The notes under the pieces were generated by a model that worked only from the letters and a program-made list of their open reading frames with translations, was not told the origin of the DNA and did not search any database. A stretch of DNA of 26,779 bases from Entamoeba invadens IP1 (Eukaryota > Evosea > Mastigamoebida > Endamoebidae), in the NCBI RefSeq assembly GCF_000330505.1, contig NW_004443563.1, positions 105,593 through 132,371 of the forward strand. Reading direction: 5' to 3'. Each line of letters begins with the position of its first letter. Position 1 is the stretch's first letter. Positions 19,429-26,487 of the stretch are shown piece by piece. Position numbers and translations under genes: made by a program.

Positions 19429-19743
19429 TTCTTTGTTTTTTGAGTTAAAACGTTGCTTATATAGCAACTTTGGTTAGACATATATCAAATACTTCACACT
19501 ATTTTATTTTAATTACTTTTTATTAATAAAAATATTATAAATAATAGTAATGTGGATTTCCCGTCTTTTGGTGTGAAATAATACCAAACTAACATCATAA
19601 CAAAACAACATTCACAACATAACAAAGACGTTGTGATTTTTATTTGTAATTTCAATAAAAATATTAAATGTTCAAAAATGAGAAATAAATAAGACCATCA
19701 TTTGTACAACACACAAATAATATAAAAGTGAAGAAGAAGTTGA
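19429..19743. other. 315-bp spacer between peroxiredoxin and vWA genes
   Basis: It contains the vWA promoter on its left side and the peroxiredoxin 3' flank of unknown extent at its right edge. The centre is AT-rich with no open frame. A short inverted repeat lies at 19612-19636: TCACAAC and GTTGTGA are perfect 7-bp arms around an 11-base loop, about 110 bases past the peroxiredoxin stop. Confidence 0.45.
19437..19468 (-). promoter_or_regulatory. Putative core promoter of the vWA gene, TATA element inside a palindrome
   Basis: GTTGCT (19452-19457) and AGCAAC (19463-19468) are perfect 6-bp arms around TATAT, so the TATA-like sequence sits at the centre of an inverted repeat. TAACTCAAAAA (minus strand, 19447-19437) follows, between this and the ATG at 19428. 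Spacing of about 30 bases from TATA to ATG fits Entamoeba promoters with very short 5' leaders. Confidence 0.45.
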
Positions 19744-20469
19744 TTAAAGTTTCTTGAGGTACTCGCAGATTCCCTCTTGGCATGGCTTGACGGTGTCTTT
19801 ACCAGGCATCCAGTTGCATGGGCACATTTCTCCATGTTCGTCTGAGAAGTTGATAGCTTCGATGATTCTCTTGATCTCGTCAGTGCTTCTTCCAAACCCT
19901 TTTCCGTTCATTTCCATGAATCGAATGATTTGGTTCTTGTCGATGATGACGCACCCTCTTCTGCAGATGGCTTCGCATGGATTGAACATCCCATACATCA
20001 TCGAGACTTTGTGTGTGATATCAGAGACAAGTCCTATCTTACTTCCACCAAGTCCGCCTTTCTCGCGTGGAGCATTTGCCCACGCCTTGTGCGAATACGC
20101 AGAGTCGACTGAGACGCCGACAATCACGACTTCTGGCATCTCTTGCGCCAATTTGCCAAACCCAAGAATTTCAGTTGGGCAGATGTACGTCCAGTCGTGC
20201 GGGTAGAAGACCAACACAACAGTCTTTCCTTTGTGCTTCTCTAACTCAAACTCAATGACTGCATCACAGTTGGGGCAATATTCGGGCGCTTTGAAGAGTG
20301 GTGCTGGTTCATCGACAGCAACACGTGGTATCTGCTTCAGAAACTCCATGTATGCCGCCTTGACAGGACAACACGGTTCTTGCTGGCAACACGCCTTTTG
20401 TTGACAACACGTTTTCTGCTCCTCTTTTGGAGCTTCTGGCTTTTGGCAAGTCTTCATTGGGCAACTCAT
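19744..20469 (-). CDS. Peroxiredoxin, typical 2-Cys type with Cys-rich N-terminal extension, 241 aa
   Basis: It reduces hydrogen peroxide and organic hydroperoxides, and in Entamoeba it is a major antioxidant found in the cytosol and near the plasma membrane. The ATG at 20469 begins M-S-C-P-M-K-T-C; the frame upstream starts with GTG. Residues 1-40 carry Cys pairs at 21-22, 27-28 and 33-34, an extension typical of Entamoeba peroxiredoxins. The peroxidatic site is Y-P-H-D-W-T-Y-I-C97-P-T-E, and the resolving site is M-C216-P-C-N-W. A G-G-L-G segment (about 138-142) is present, but there is no C-terminal Y-F motif; the protein ends Y-L-K-K-L. Additional cysteines at 165, 169 and 173 (P-C-E-A-I-C-R-R-G-C) and at 218, 230 and 235 are unusual. 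The gene has a clear TATA-like box and paired GAAC elements upstream. Electron donor (thioredoxin system) is inferred from the family. Confidence 0.95.
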   Translation of the reverse strand: MSCPMKTCQKPEAPKEEQKTCCQQKACCQQEPCCPVKAAYMEFLKQIPRVAVDEPAPLFKAPEYCPNCDAVIEFELEKHKGKTVVLVFYPHDWTYICPTEILGFGKLAQEMPEVVIVGVSVDSAYSHKAWANAPREKGGLGGSKIGLVSDITHKVSMMYGMFNPCEAICRRGCVIIDKNQIIRFMEMNGKGFGRSTDEIKRIIEAINFSDEHGEMCPCNWMPGKDTVKPCQEGICEYLKKL

Positions 20470-20495
20470 TGTGGTGTGAGAAACAAGTTTCAGCC

Positions 20496-20506
20496 GCTTT
20501 ATAAGG
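20496..20506 (-). promoter_or_regulatory. TATA-like element of the peroxiredoxin gene
   Basis: The minus strand reads CCTTATAAAGC, close to the Entamoeba TATA-like consensus GTATTTAAAG, 27-37 bases upstream of the ATG at 20469. The short distance implies a leader of only a few bases, as is usual in Entamoeba. Confidence 0.6.
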
Positions 20507-20569
20507 TGTTTGATATTCACAAAATTGTGGAGAGGCGCTGAGACAATTCAACCACTTCTAATGATGTAT

Positions 20570-20598
20570 AGTTCATTTTAATATCATTATAGTTCATT
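20570..20598 (-). promoter_or_regulatory. Paired GAAC elements (AATGAACT) upstream of the peroxiredoxin gene
   Basis: The exact Entamoeba GAAC core element AATGAACT occurs twice on the minus strand, at 20577-20570 and 20598-20591. The starts are 21 bp apart, about two helical turns, and each is followed by AT. They lie 100-130 bases upstream of the ATG, farther than the core position between TATA and start, so they may act as upstream activator sites. Confidence 0.5.
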
Positions 20599-20701
20599 TG
20601 ATTTTAGAACAGTTTTCGCAGATCAAAACAACAGAACACAACAATTCTGGTCATTCATTTTTTTAAATAAAGATTTGAATGTGGGAAAATAGTGAGATCT
20701 C

Positions 20702-20800
20702 ATTATTTAAGGTGGTGAACTATTTGAGGTTTTCTGTGTTTGATCATATAGATTCTTTCATACCAGAATCAAAATGTTCATACCACTTTGCTTGTTTTAA
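20702..20800 (+). ncRNA. Possible non-coding transcript with TATA and GAAC elements
   Basis: TTATTTAAGG at about 20703-20712 is followed by a GTGAAC GAAC-like motif (20715-20720). A perfect hairpin then forms from GATTCT (20751-20756) and AGAATC (20765-20770), and TTCATACCA occurs twice (20757 and 20779 regions). No open frame follows. It matches no RNA family I recognise; this is a low-confidence proposal. Confidence 0.15.
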
Positions 20801-21399
20801 AACGAATTAATAATCACAAATATAATACTCACTATAACTTACTTTTTATGGAAATTTCTTTTCATAATTTTCGTTTTAGTTGTGTTGTATTTTTGATGAC
20901 ATGTTTGAATAAGATGTTGCTTCAGTCATTCAACATAATGATAAATACAATTTATTAATCATAAATCAATATATGGATTATTTAAAATATTATAGAAACA
21001 ATATAACAAATATGTAACAATTGTTTGAAAAGATATTCCTTTGTGAAAAAAATGTTAAGTTGAATCAATTAATAAAACATCAATCCTTATTATTAATCAC
21101 CAATTTGATATCCATCACACTTGGACTTACACACATGAAAATAAACATTACATAAAGACGTAAATGAATAGTATTGAAACATGATATAGCTTAAACACGA
21201 ACCACAACAATAGTTATAAATAAAAACAACTTCCAATGAATTAAATGTTTGTTAATACAATTGATACAAAGAAAAATTGTATTTCAAATTAAAATAAATT
21301 TGATTCGTTTATTGACATGGTACAGTAGAAATCACAATAATGGTACTTCTAAAGAGTGGCATTTTTAGACTGAAACCGAAAATATAATTCTTTATCGTG

Positions 21400-21480
21400 G
21401 TATTTAAGGTTTGGTTGGCTAAATATGCCCGTTCTTGATAGAACAAAATCACCACACCATCCCGCCTTTGGGAGGTTTTA
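21400..21480 (+). ncRNA. Possible structured non-coding RNA or relic gene in a GC-richer island
   Basis: GTATTTAAGG (21400-21409) is a near-exact Entamoeba TATA-like element with no protein gene behind it. Downstream, GTTCT-TGAT-AGAAC (21431-21444) is a perfect small hairpin, and CCC-GCCTTT-GGG (from about 21461) a second one. The sequence is distinctly richer in G and C than its surroundings. It lacks tRNA boxes and does not match snRNA signatures I know. Confidence 0.2.
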
Positions 21481-22009
21481 TTGCATGTGATAAATTTATT
21501 TTATTTAACGATGTATTACAATTATTATTTTTTGATAATTTTTATTTCTTTAAATTTGTTTTTCATTGTAATATTATTAATTTCAAATATACACACCATT
21601 ATATTATATATTTTGTTATCGACATAAATTGTTTATTTTTAACATTATTCACAATACAATATAAAAACACACAAATAACAAAGACTTTAATTATTTATAT
21701 CTTGACTTGATCTTAAGACAAATTATATCATCTTAAATATAATAAATTTGATACAGTTGCAATAATAGCTAATATCAAAACTGTTTGAATATAACATCAA
21801 TAAAATCCAGATTGAATTGTTTGAAATTCTGATAAACTTGTTATTAAATGTCAAATCAAAAGAAATCTCAACAATATATATATATTTATTTAGAAATGAG
21901 TTGATTCAATAACAGGTTTTACAAAATGATATATTATCAGATATAATTAAGTTGTAATTTGTATATATCAAGTTCGAAAAGTGTTCTAACAAATACAGTT
22001 AATGTTATA

Positions 22010-23875
22010 TCAATCGATATATTCAATATGAAAATTCTTAGCAACTTTTTCAAAGGCACCCTTTTGTATTTCTATTGATCTTTTCATGTTCTTTATCACT
22101 TTGAGGTTGTAACAATTCACAAACGCACTGTTGTATATCTTCTTCACGTTTTGACCCATGACAACGACATTGACATTGCTATCAACCAACAACACATCAC
22201 CCAGAATGGTGACAGCTTCGGGAACAGTGAATACTCTGTTTTCATCCAAAAAGTTGCTGTTATGCCAATACAGTGTGACATCCCCTTCAAATTTGAACGA
22301 TTTGTTCAAAATATTGTAAACAGTGTAGTCGATGTTCCCATTGAAAGTTGAGTCTGTCGGTGGGTCTGTAAATACAATGTTGCTCAACATGTCGCAGTGA
22401 TAGAAGAGTTTTCTGTTTACGATGTTTGCATCAAGAAATGTGACTGATCTGAGGGCGTGACATTTGCTGAAATAGTGGACTGCGTTTGGACTCAGACTGA
22501 TTTCTCTGATGTGTGGGTGTGTAAATATCGACAACTTGATGGCATCTCCCTTTGGCAACACAAGTTTTGTGAGACACGTACAGCTTGTGATAGTCTGCAC
22601 TCCGATACGTGTGATGCCCTCAGGTATCACAATCTCTTCAATATTAAACTTCTGGAAGTTAACAAACGGGGAGATTGCCTTCAGTTTGTTGAAATTGTGT
22701 GGGATGACACCTTTCCACATTTCAAAGTCCTCTTTAGACAAGTAGTATTCGTCGACATCAAGAACCGCCTTATCGATCATCTCTTTCATCCAGCACGCTG
22801 CCTTGCCGTGAATTGTGTTGGTCTTGTAACACGATATATTCTTGAGTGTTTTGTAGTCATACAAGTTGTTGATTTGTATGTTGTCGTTTGTTGTGATTGC
22901 TGTGATCCGCGTCATATTCTGTTGCTCTCCAAAAAACTGAACAAACGACAAATCGAGTCGTGTCAAATCGCTGTTTTCAAATGCGTTTGTTTCAATTGAT
23001 GTGACTGTGCTTGCAATGTTCATACCGGAAATGCCCCTCTTGTAATTGAAGGCATAACTGCAAATTTCGTCCGATATGAAGTCGAGTCCAAACCCGTTTG
23101 CAACGTCTTTTCTTGTTGTGACTGTTTTGTGTTGTATTCCAGAAAATGCTTTTGATGAAGACGCAGTCACAATGAAGTCAACGCATTTGACGTTTGGTGC
23201 TGTGACATTTTGAATTGAAGTCACCAAATTGAATGCACTTTTTGCAGTTTTTCTCAGTCGTGTAGTAAACGTGATTGCACTCAAACTGTCGCAGTCCGCA
23301 AAGCAATTTTGACCCAAAACACAAACATTCTTCAGATCAATTGCTTTGAGGCGAATACACAACATAAAACAGCAATCTGGAATTTCAACCAAATTGGTTG
23401 AAAGTGTGATGGATGACAGCTGTGTGTTATGATAAAAACAACGCGCATCAAACTTGATGATGTTGGAGCAATCAAAAGACGCTGGAATCTCCACGTTGTT
23501 TGGAACGACTTTCAAGACAGTTGCGTGTTTGAATGACAGTATATCGTGTTTGTTTGTGTATGAAAAGAATACACGTGGACATATCATTCGACGCGTTTTG
23601 AACATCTCCATGTATTGCAGAACAGACATTTCGATGTGGACATAGTACTGGTAGTAATCCTTCATATACAAGTCGCTGTTTTTATAGATGTGGAGTGTCT
23701 CCACATTTGGGAAGTGTTTCGCTGTTTTTCTTGTCAGAGGAATCGGGTTGTAATGGAACATCTCTGGTATCTCGGTGAACTTTCTGTTGACCATAACAAG
23801 ATTAACAAAGTCACCAATGTCGTTGAAGTATTTTGAAACAATCATCATTGAGTAACGGTCGAGTCGTCGTGTCAT
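22010..23875 (-). CDS. Divergent BspA-like leucine-rich repeat protein, 621 aa
   Basis: The ATG at 23875 opens the family leader M-T-R-R-L-D-R-Y-S-M-M-I-V-S-K-Y-F, then F-H-Y-N-P-I-P-L at about 40 and V-E-T-L-H-I-Y at about 57, parallel to the BspA-like gene at 16554-18044. LRR_5-type units are recognisable around residues 145-235 (I-P-D-C-C-F-M-L-C-I-R-L, L-G-Q-N-C-F-A-D-C-D-S-L). They recur around 400-480 and 560-615, with long irregular stretches between. Compared with its neighbour the repeats are degenerate, and Cys residues often replace the usual Ala/Gly. It has no signal peptide, membrane helix or enzymatic motif. It is probably a protein-interaction scaffold. The 486-bp upstream region is AT-rich and lacks a strong TATA match. 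The shared leader makes the family assignment secure; the function is not. Confidence 0.8.
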   Translation of the reverse strand: MTRRLDRYSMMIVSKYFNDIGDFVNLVMVNRKFTEIPEMFHYNPIPLTRKTAKHFPNVETLHIYKNSDLYMKDYYQYYVHIEMSVLQYMEMFKTRRMICPRVFFSYTNKHDILSFKHATVLKVVPNNVEIPASFDCSNIIKFDARCFYHNTQLSSITLSTNLVEIPDCCFMLCIRLKAIDLKNVCVLGQNCFADCDSLSAITFTTRLRKTAKSAFNLVTSIQNVTAPNVKCVDFIVTASSSKAFSGIQHKTVTTRKDVANGFGLDFISDEICSYAFNYKRGISGMNIASTVTSIETNAFENSDLTRLDLSFVQFFGEQQNMTRITAITTNDNIQINNLYDYKTLKNISCYKTNTIHGKAACWMKEMIDKAVLDVDEYYLSKEDFEMWKGVIPHNFNKLKAISPFVNFQKFNIEEIVIPEGITRIGVQTITSCTCLTKLVLPKGDAIKLSIFTHPHIREISLSPNAVHYFSKCHALRSVTFLDANIVNRKLFYHCDMLSNIVFTDPPTDSTFNGNIDYTVYNILNKSFKFEGDVTLYWHNSNFLDENRVFTVPEAVTILGDVLLVDSNVNVVVMGQNVKKIYNSAFVNCYNLKVIKNMKRSIEIQKGAFEKVAKNFHIEYID

Positions 23876-24361
23876 CTTTGATTATTTGATTATCATTTCA
23901 AATTTCTTAACAATGCAAATTTTATGAAGTTTGAAAAACATTACTAAAATTAATTTTTGAAGTATTAAAATAATTCCGTTGTAAAAAAATATACATGTTG
24001 TGTGATTAATTGTGATTGAACTGCATTTGATGATATAATAAAGTTAAAGTATAATTGTTATTATCAAATGGGATTTGATATATTATTGTATTATGAATTT
24101 TATTATATTTAATTGTTATATTATAGTACAATAATTTAAATTATATTATTATACTACAAATAACTATCGTTTTTAATTCATAAATAATATACTATAAAAA
24201 TATTATAATTGAACAATAACAGAAACCATATTATTTCAAACAACCATGTATTATATTATTTAGTAATCATATAATATCGTATAGTTTAAACTATAAATAA
24301 TAAAAATCAAAGAACTTGTTATATAAGAAGATGTTTCATAACTCAAAAAGATATACAAACA
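23876..24361. other. 486-bp AT-rich region between divergent genes
   Basis: It separates the second BspA-like gene (leftward) from the small membrane protein gene (rightward). No open frame or RNA gene is seen. A perfect hairpin, TATCAAAT (24062-24069), GGG, ATTTGATA (24073-24080), stands out from the AT background. The right end carries the promoter of the small gene. Confidence 0.5.
24310..24349 (+). promoter_or_regulatory. Core promoter of the small membrane protein gene
   Basis: AGAACTTG (a GAAC-type motif, from 24311) is followed by GTTATATAAG (24318-24327) and TAACTCAAAAA (24339-24349), all within 50 bases of the ATG at 24362. The TATA-to-ATG distance of about 40 fits a short leader. 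TAACTCAAAAA recurs upstream of two other genes in the window and may be an initiator-type element. Confidence 0.45.
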
Positions 24362-24751
24362 ATGCAGGGAGTCAACCAAAATGGCTACAGCCAATTGCCG
24401 CCAATGGTCCCACCACCAACCTATGTCCAACCGACTGTGGTTCAACCAGTCTATGTTGCAGCACCACCACCACAACAATATATTAACGGCGTTTATCCAC
24501 AACAATACTCGGAACAACCAATCTTTGTTGGACAAGCACAAACAACACAACCACAGAACGACAGTGCACAAAGTCTCACAATTTGTTTGTTCATCTGTGG
24601 ATTCTTCTTTGTGTTGTTGTGGCCATTTGCTTTCATCGCTTCGCGTAAATCAAGAAACCAATCGACGAGAAATCTTGGGACTTCGGCACTCATCGCGTTC
24701 TTCATATACGTCCTCATCATCACAATCACTTTCCCAATCATTTTTGCTTAA
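24362..24751 (+). CDS. Small Pro/Gln-rich protein with two membrane helices, 129 aa
   Basis: The ATG at 24362 follows a good TATA-like element. Residues 1-70 are rich in Pro, Gln, Val and Tyr (P-P-M-V-P-P-P-T-Y-V-Q-P, then A-P-P-P-Q-Q-Y), with no signal peptide. Two hydrophobic segments follow. The first is about residues 74-95 (L-T-I-C-L-F-I-C-G-F-F-F-V-L-L-W-P-F). A basic loop with S-R-K-S-R-N-Q-S-T-R comes next, and the second segment runs from about 107 to the C-terminus. A cytosolic proline-rich tail on a two-helix hairpin is the likely topology, and P-P-x-Y-like motifs could recruit WW or SH3 domain proteins. This architecture occurs in many small eukaryotic membrane proteins; I cannot name a family. 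The neighbours are unrelated. Confidence 0.75.
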   Translation: MQGVNQNGYSQLPPMVPPPTYVQPTVVQPVYVAAPPPQQYINGVYPQQYSEQPIFVGQAQTTQPQNDSAQSLTICLFICGFFFVLLWPFAFIASRKSRNQSTRNLGTSALIAFFIYVLIITITFPIIFA

Positions 24752-24820
24752 TCGTTGATTCTTCTTGTTTACTCGTTTCATTTTTTTGTTTGTGAATAAA
24801 ATTTTTATTTTGTTTGTGTG

Positions 24821-24855
24821 TTGGATTATCATCCAACCCAATAATTGGGTTGGAT
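24821..24855. repeat. Perfect 12-bp inverted repeat with an alternative overlapping hairpin
   Basis: ATCCAACCCAAT (24831-24842) and ATTGGGTTGGAT (24844-24855) are perfect arms around a single A. A further TTGGAT at 24821-24826 can also pair with ATCCAA at 24831-24836 around TATC, so two mutually exclusive hairpins are possible. It lies 70-105 bases past the stop of the small membrane protein gene, a plausible place for a 3' untranslated or downstream element. Confidence 0.6.
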
Positions 24856-25448
24856 AATATATATATAAATATATAAAATACGTTTAAAGTGTTGGTTTTT
24901 ATAATAAAATTAATTAAGTGTTTAATATCTTTTTTTTATTTTTAATTGTTTTTTTGTTTGTTTTATTTGGTATTTGTAACAGCCACAATGTTCTGTAAAA
25001 ATATGCCTAATATATGTCAAAATTTAAAGTAAAATAATCTGGACATATCCTGAACAATTACAATGTGAAAATAAGTAAACAATTTGTGATTTATAACATA
25101 AAAACGAAATGAGTTTTTTTTCTTTCCAAGATCTTATTTGTTAAATATTAGTTAATTATTCCCGTCACTCCTCCCCTAGTCACGAGAAAAAAAATATTAA
25201 AAATGTTATAGTTTTTTTATAATTACAATAAACTATTTTATTATAAAAACTTTCTATCCAAAACAAGTGATGTTTGTCAAGAACGAAATTAATAAAAAAC
25301 TATATTAAAACCATACACTGTATAAATCATAATAAAAAACAAAAACTTCATAACAAATCCGTCATTGTTTTCTAATCTATTTGTATACTATAATTAATTT
25401 ATAATAAAAACCATAAGTCTGATTTAGTTTCATTTCACATCTTTAGAT

Positions 25449-25475
25449 GGTATAAAAAGTCAACTAACGAACTAG
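25449..25475 (+). promoter_or_regulatory. TATA-like and GAAC elements of the coiled-coil SPRY gene
   Basis: GGTATAAAAAG at 25449-25459 is followed by CGAACTA (25468-25474), and the ATG is at 25492. TATA, then GAAC, then start, within 43 bases, is the classical Entamoeba core promoter order. Confidence 0.6.
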
Positions 25476-25491
25476 TTTCAAATACCATTGA

Positions 25492-26487
25492 ATGTCAATT
25501 GATACAACACAAGAGATGTTCCAAGAGCTCTCCCGCCAAGTTCAAGAATGCATGATGTATTACAACAACGCGCTTTCTCAACGAGATAGTCGCATTGAGC
25601 AACTGGAAGAAGAGGTCAAAGTCCTCAAACTTGAGATCACACAAATCAAAACACAGCTCAACACCACAGCAGTCCCACAAACTCCACTCCCACCCTCTTC
25701 TAGAGTCCCAAATTTTGTTAATTTGACTGAAAACTCCGAACGCGAGAGTCAAGCATTGGCAACGATTATGCAGGGGTGGTGTGCTGATGAAGAACTTCGA
25801 AAGGAGTTGCCTTATTCCTATTCACAGATCTTAAGTCAACTTCGTAAGACAGAAAAACACCTCCAATTTACTCCCCAGTCCATCACTCTATTGGGGTCCA
25901 CTGTTATCAAAGACGATCTCTTCACCAAAAATACTGTTGGGAAACAGTCCTTCTCTCCTGTGTTAAATTGGACGGATACCAATTACATTGGAGTTGAACG
26001 CGAAGACAGCATCGTCCACTTGAAGATGTGTAATAAATATTACTTTGAGGTCCAACTCAGACATATTAATAACCCAAACCCAATCCTCTTTAATACTCCA
26101 ATAGTCAAAGATTTGATTGTCTCGATTGGAGTGTGCGACCATAGACTCGTTCAAAATTCACACAGCATCTGCACTAACCATGTCGGGTGGCAACCGGGGT
26201 GCATCGGAATGCACTCAGACGACGGAAATCTGTTTAACATGGCCGGTGCTGGAAATATGTTGACGGGACCATTTGGCGAAAATGACGTGATGGGATGCGG
26301 TTTTCTCATTAACAAAAAGATGGTGTTCTTCACAAGAAATGGAAGTTTCCTCTGCGCTGTCCCATACAACAGAAAGACTATAATCCCAACTTTCTGCATG
26401 GAAGGAAGTGGAGAAGTCCAGGTTAATTGGGGACAGAAAAAGTTCAGGTTCCAATTTAATAATCTGCCTGACTATTTAAAAAATTAA
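25492..26487 (+). CDS. Coiled-coil plus SPRY domain protein, 331 aa
   Basis: The ATG at 25492 lies 33 bases after a good TATA-like element. Residues about 8-62 form a coiled coil (heptads in L-E-E-E-V-K-V-L-K-L-E-I). A Pro/Ser linker follows at about 63-75, then a short helical region. Residues about 145-325 are a SPRY domain with H-V-G-W-Q-P-G-C-I-G-M-H-S-D-D-G (230-245) and G-C-G-F ... M-V-F-F-T-R-N-G (269-285). The same blocks occur in the SPRY protein at 5639-7807. The coiled coil suggests a dimer presenting two SPRY surfaces to partner proteins. There is no RING, B-box, LisH or F-box motif, so a ligase role cannot be claimed. The protein has no signal peptide and is expected in the cytosol. 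The partner is unknown. Confidence 0.85.
   Translation: MSIDTTQEMFQELSRQVQECMMYYNNALSQRDSRIEQLEEEVKVLKLEITQIKTQLNTTAVPQTPLPPSSRVPNFVNLTENSERESQALATIMQGWCADEELRKELPYSYSQILSQLRKTEKHLQFTPQSITLLGSTVIKDDLFTKNTVGKQSFSPVLNWTDTNYIGVEREDSIVHLKMCNKYYFEVQLRHINNPNPILFNTPIVKDLIVSIGVCDHRLVQNSHSICTNHVGWQPGCIGMHSDDGNLFNMAGAGNMLTGPFGENDVMGCGFLINKKMVFFTRNGSFLCAVPYNRKTIIPTFCMEGSGEVQVNWGQKKFRFQFNNLPDYLKN

Larger units (their letters stand above)
20470..22009. other. 1.5-kb intergenic region with no recognisable protein gene
   Basis: This is the longest gene-free stretch. The left edge is the peroxiredoxin promoter; the right edge is the 3' flank of the second BspA-like gene. A 91-codon frame at 21435-21710 is hydrophobic and AT-driven and starts at TTG, so I do not call it a gene. 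Two islands stand out from the AT background, at about 20690-20800 and 21310-21490; each has a TATTTAAGG box and short hairpins. No tRNA, rRNA or retroelement coding sequence is seen. Confidence 0.5.
24752..25491. other. 740-bp AT-rich spacer
   Basis: It holds the 3' flank of the small membrane protein gene with a strong hairpin (24831-24855), then a long A/T-rich stretch with no gene. A short C-rich patch (about 25161-25184) and the promoter of the coiled-coil SPRY gene (25449-25475) are the only other distinct features. Confidence 0.5.

Noticed and set aside
19429..19467. vWA start at an upstream TTG
   Set aside because: The added residues cover the promoter palindrome, and the vWA domain starts right after the downstream ATG.
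20470..20520. Peroxiredoxin N-terminal extension from a GTG codon
   Set aside because: The extra 17 residues span the TATA-like element and are not like any peroxiredoxin; M-S-C is the normal Entamoeba start.
21395..21490. tRNA or spliceosomal RNA gene in the GC-richer island
   Set aside because: No A and B box pair, no cloverleaf, and no match to conserved snRNA segments that I can recognise; kept only as an unnamed candidate.
21435..21710. 91-codon frame in the 1.5-kb spacer
   Set aside because: It starts at TTG, is hydrophobic only because of AT-rich codons, and shows no domain.
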